From DASYPP01 sp036006525 (lineage in GTDB: Bacteria; Gemmatimonadota; Gemmatimonadetes; Gemmatimonadales; GWC2-71-9), in assembly GCA_036006525.1 (NCBI GenBank), contig DASYPP010000069.1:1-64000 (forward strand): a stretch of 64,000 nucleotides of DNA, written 5' to 3'. Position numbers and translations under genes: made by a program. The notes beneath the pieces were generated by a model. That model made no database searches, was not told the DNA's origin, and was given only the letters and a program-made list of their open reading frames with translations. Positions 61,744-64,000 of the stretch are shown here, piece by piece (the stretch's first letter is position 1; each line of letters opens with the position of its first letter).

Positions 61744-62505
61744 CTACTGCCCGAGCGCCCTCAGCTTGTCGGGAACCAGGGCCGCTTCTTCCGAACGGGG
61801 ATAGTCGCGGGCCACTCGGCTGAAATACGCCCGGGCCGCAGGTATGTCCCGCCGGCGTTCAGCGAGCAATCCCAGCTTGTACAGAGCCCCGGGCGCCCGG
61901 GTCGAGGTCGCGTATCCGGTGACCACCTGTTCATAGTAACGGGCAGCGGAATCAGGAGCCTCGGTCGCCCAGCTTTCCCCGATGAAGTAGATCGCGTCGG
62001 GGACCTTGGGGCTGGTCGGGTAGTTCTTGAGCAATTGCTGGAAGCCCATTCGCGCGGTGGCGACGCTGCCCCGGCGAAGCTGCTGGAGCGAGGCCTCGTA
62101 CATCTGGTCGGCCGAAGGCGCGGACGGATTGGTCGGCGTGACTGCCGCGCCGGTGTCCGCCGCCACTTCCTGGCTTCGGTTTTCCAGCTGGGTGCGCAAT
62201 TCGCTCAGGCGCTGCTGGCTCTGGCCGGTCAGCTCCTGGACCTGCACCAGCTGCTGCTGGATGCGATAGAGGTCCTCGCTCAGGGCGCCGCGCACCGCGG
62301 AGATGGTGTGCTGAGTCGCCACGACGCTGGCACTGAGCGAATCCATGATGGCCTGTTGCAACTCCAGCATCGCCTGGAGCCGCGCGGCGCGAATGGAGTC
62401 CTGCTGGGCCGATTCCAGCCGGAACGTGGCCAGCTCGGTCTCCACCTTCTTGACGTCGCTCTTGAGCGCGCAGCCGGCAAGCAATCCGACCACGAGAAAC
62501 GCCAA
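61744..62505 (-). CDS. cpoB: Cell division coordinator CpoB (YbgF)
   Basis: The product is 253 residues from a TTG at 62505, giving (M)AFLVVGLLAGCALKSDV, a lipobox protein; no ATG is available. The ribosome site GGGAGAGGGGG is the right arm of a hairpin. After the signal comes a coiled-coil (about residues 20-110, with SVVATQHTISAVRGALSEDL) and three TPR units (MYEASLQQLRRGSVATARMG, KVPDAIYFIGESWATEAP, GALYKLGLLAERRRDIPAA). CpoB links Tol-Pal to peptidoglycan synthesis at the septum. It sits between pal and the TatC-LptD gene. Confidence 0.88.
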   Translation of the reverse strand: MAFLVVGLLAGCALKSDVKKVETELATFRLESAQQDSIRAARLQAMLELQQAIMDSLSASVVATQHTISAVRGALSEDLYRIQQQLVQVQELTGQSQQRLSELRTQLENRSQEVAADTGAAVTPTNPSAPSADQMYEASLQQLRRGSVATARMGFQQLLKNYPTSPKVPDAIYFIGESWATEAPDSAARYYEQVVTGYATSTRAPGALYKLGLLAERRRDIPAARAYFSRVARDYPRSEEAALVPDKLRALGQ

Positions 62506-62506
62506 G

Positions 62507-62533
62507 CCCCCTCTCCCGTTTCGGGAGAGGGGG
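62507..62533. repeat. REP-like hairpin GGGAGAGGGGG
   Basis: CCCCCTCTCCCG (62507-62518) and CGGGAGAGGGGG (62522-62533) form a perfect 12-base stem with a three-base loop. On the coding strand its second arm is the ribosome-binding region of cpoB. Flanking CCCTCACCCCTGAAC resembles REP-type elements common in other phyla. Confidence 0.9.
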
Positions 62534-62548
62534 TTCAGGGGTGAGGGC

Positions 62549-63166
62549 CTATCTTGGCGCGACAAGGTTGTCTCCACCGGACACGATTTCGAATTCATCG
62601 CGGCGGTTCTGGGCCCAGGACGCCTCGTCGGCTCCCATCGCCACGGGCCGCTCTTCGCCGAATGACACAATGGCGATCCGGGCATCGGCGACGCCCTTGC
62701 TGACCAGGTACCGCTTGGCCGCCGCAGCGCGCCGGTTGCCCAGGGCCAGGTTGTACTCGTCGGATCCCCGATCGTCCGCGTGTCCCGAGATCCGGACCTG
62801 GACATTCGAATTGGCATTGAGGATCGCGGCCTTGCGGTCCAGGTTCGCCATGTCGCCACTCATGATGTCAGACTTGTCGAAGTCGAAGTGGATGACCGAC
62901 GCCAGGTCCGAAGTCAGCCCGGCACGGGCCGCCGCGGCGGCTCGATCGGCCGCTGCACGGTCGGCGGCCTCACGAGCCAGCCGATCGGCTTCGGCCCGGG
63001 CCCGGTTGGCGGCATCGATGGAATCCTGACGCGCCCGCGCCCGCGCACCATCGCCAGTCGTATCAGCCGCCACAGGTGTTGGCTGTTCGGCCGGCGGCTT
63101 ACCACCACAGGCGGCCGCCGTGGCTACGGCGGTGACCAGCATCAAGAATCCAAGGGATAGGCGCAT
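62549..63166 (-). CDS. pal: Peptidoglycan-associated lipoprotein Pal
   Basis: A 205-residue protein. The signal peptide ends VTAVATAAACGGK, with a lipobox of the AAAC form. A 60-residue Ala/Arg/Asp coiled-coil linker (SIDAANRARAEADRL) follows, then the OmpA-like domain from about residue 90, with VQVRISGHADDRGSDEYNLA and ARIAIVSFGEERP. These residues bind meso-DAP peptidoglycan. Pal ties the outer membrane to the cell wall with TolB. It is 21 bp after tolB. Confidence 0.93.
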   Translation of the reverse strand: MRLSLGFLMLVTAVATAAACGGKPPAEQPTPVAADTTGDGARARARQDSIDAANRARAEADRLAREAADRAAADRAAAAARAGLTSDLASVIHFDFDKSDIMSGDMANLDRKAAILNANSNVQVRISGHADDRGSDEYNLALGNRRAAAAKRYLVSKGVADARIAIVSFGEERPVAMGADEASWAQNRRDEFEIVSGGDNLVAPR

Positions 63167-63187
63167 TCATCAACTCCTGATCTGAGG

Positions 63188-64000
63188 TTAAGGTGCTGCG
63201 GTCCCGATTCGGCGGGACCATGAAGGCAACCGGACCGCCCCAGGCGTACGCAACTGGCGGATCCGTCCGGTGTCCATGTCGATCACCCACAATTGCCGGC
63301 GTCCACTGCGGTCCGAGACGAAGGCGATATGGCGCCCGTCCGGAGCCCAGGTGGGATCCTCGTTCCGCCCGGAAGACGAGAGCTGGCGAACCCGCCGGCT
63401 GTTGACGTCGAGGACAAAGACCTGCGGGGCGCGGGAGACATCCCGGTGGAAAGCCAGGCTGGCGCCATCGGGCGACCATTCCGGGCCATTCGAACTGCCG
63501 GTCACTCCATAGTCGAAAGGAGCCAGCAATTCCTGGTCGGTGCCATCGGCGCTCATGACATATACCTGCGGGGCTCCGGCGCGGGTAGAGACGAACGCGA
63601 TGCGCCTGCCGTCGGGCGAGTACGTCGGTGACAGATTATCGGCGAAGCGCCCCGCGGTCAAGCGCTGCGGAGCACTACCCGCCGCGAGATTCACCTTGAA
63701 GATATCGGTTCCCCCTTCATCCACCCGGGCGAAGGCGAGCCACTGCCCGTCGGGGGAGAATGATGGGGTGATATTCAGGGCGCTGCCGGTCCCAGCGACA
63801 GTGGTCCGGTTTCCCCCCTGGAGGCCCTGAATGACGAGGGGACCGGTCCCGTCATTAAGCCAGTGGGTGAAGGCAACCCGGTTTCCGTCGGGCGACCAGG
63901 CGGGGGAGAGGGCCTCATTTGGCCGAGTCATTGCGACCGCGTTGGCCCCGTCGCTGTCGATCCGCCAGAGCTGCTTGTCCACCAGATAGAGGAACCGGGT
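63188..64000 (-). CDS. tolB: TolB beta-propeller protein (5' end cut by window edge)
   Basis: The open frame runs past base 64000, so the N-terminal region, including the signal peptide and the rest of the propeller, is missing. The visible 270 residues contain five WD40-like/PD40 repeats (SPAWSPDGNRVAFTHW, TPSFSPDGQWLAFAR, SPTYSPDGRRIAFVS, GPEWSPDGASLAFHR, DPTWAPDGRHIAFVS), the TolB-specific blade form. TolB interacts with Pal and colicin-type partners. Upstream tolQRA genes would lie beyond the window. Confidence 0.92.
   Translation of the reverse strand, partial: TRFLYLVDKQLWRIDSDGANAVAMTRPNEALSPAWSPDGNRVAFTHWLNDGTGPLVIQGLQGGNRTTVAGTGSALNITPSFSPDGQWLAFARVDEGGTDIFKVNLAAGSAPQRLTAGRFADNLSPTYSPDGRRIAFVSTRAGAPQVYVMSADGTDQELLAPFDYGVTGSSNGPEWSPDGASLAFHRDVSRAPQVFVLDVNSRRVRQLSSSGRNEDPTWAPDGRHIAFVSDRSGRRQLWVIDMDTGRIRQLRTPGAVRLPSWSRRIGTAAP

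Overview
This is a high-GC window from a Gram-negative, outer-membrane bacterium. The envelope genes (TolB, Pal, CpoB, an LptD-like barrel, TatA/TatC, SLBB polysaccharide export), the many short lipoproteins and the overall gene style suggest Gemmatimonadota. That placement is an inference from gene content, since there is no rRNA in the window. About 90% of the bases are coding. No tRNA, rRNA, CRISPR array, integrase or transposase gene was seen.

Region 1 (53-22731) is an exopolysaccharide or O-antigen locus. It contains a flippase, a polymerase-like membrane protein, five glycosyltransferases, an asparagine synthase-like amidotransferase, a polyprenyl glycosylphosphotransferase, an SLBB export protein, and a sugar nucleotide set (Gfo/Idh dehydrogenase, DegT aminotransferase, hexapeptide acetyltransferase, UDP-GlcNAc 2-epimerase) that resembles the WbpB/E/D/I route to di-N-acetylated amino-uronic acids. 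Two tandem paralogous beta-propeller lipoproteins sit inside this set.

Region 2 (22953-38415) holds an isocitrate lyase-family gene, hflX, an LEA14-like lipoprotein, and a long minus-strand run in transcription order: yraN, a four-helix-bundle protein, recA, recX, alaS, a small unknown, a CpsB-type phosphatase, gmhA, an SDR, cca, a ZIP transporter, a VOC protein, deoC, rarA. Region 3 (38509-39090) is an inverted-repeat-bounded cassette carrying a GxxExxY gene. Region 4 (39128-48993) is a tightly overlapping minus-strand operon: TPR protein, aroQ, pepP, efp, accB, pilT, accC, comB, ftsK. Region 5 (49201-58045) holds a PpiD-like foldase, tatA, a DUF4321 protein, a polyprenyl synthase, a large TPR protein, hutH and an FN3 lipoprotein. 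Region 6 (58182-64000) is an envelope operon: tolB (cut by the edge), pal, cpoB and one reading frame that joins TatC to LptD.

The most unusual features are (i) the single 1181-codon TatC-LptD reading frame, in which the LptD signal peptide would become a seventh TatC membrane segment; (ii) a family of intergenic elements built from tandem 7-bp units facing an inverted array of the same unit, with a different unit at most loci, usually starting at or just after a stop codon; (iii) a second family built on CGAAG/CACGAAA words, with a gene-less hairpin, an 11-copy 8-bp array and a version carrying a GxxExxY nuclease-like gene; and (iv) a third palindrome family whose first bases are the TAG stop codons of recX and of the four-helix-bundle gene. 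Non-coding gaps are all short, and most of the longer ones contain one of these elements.
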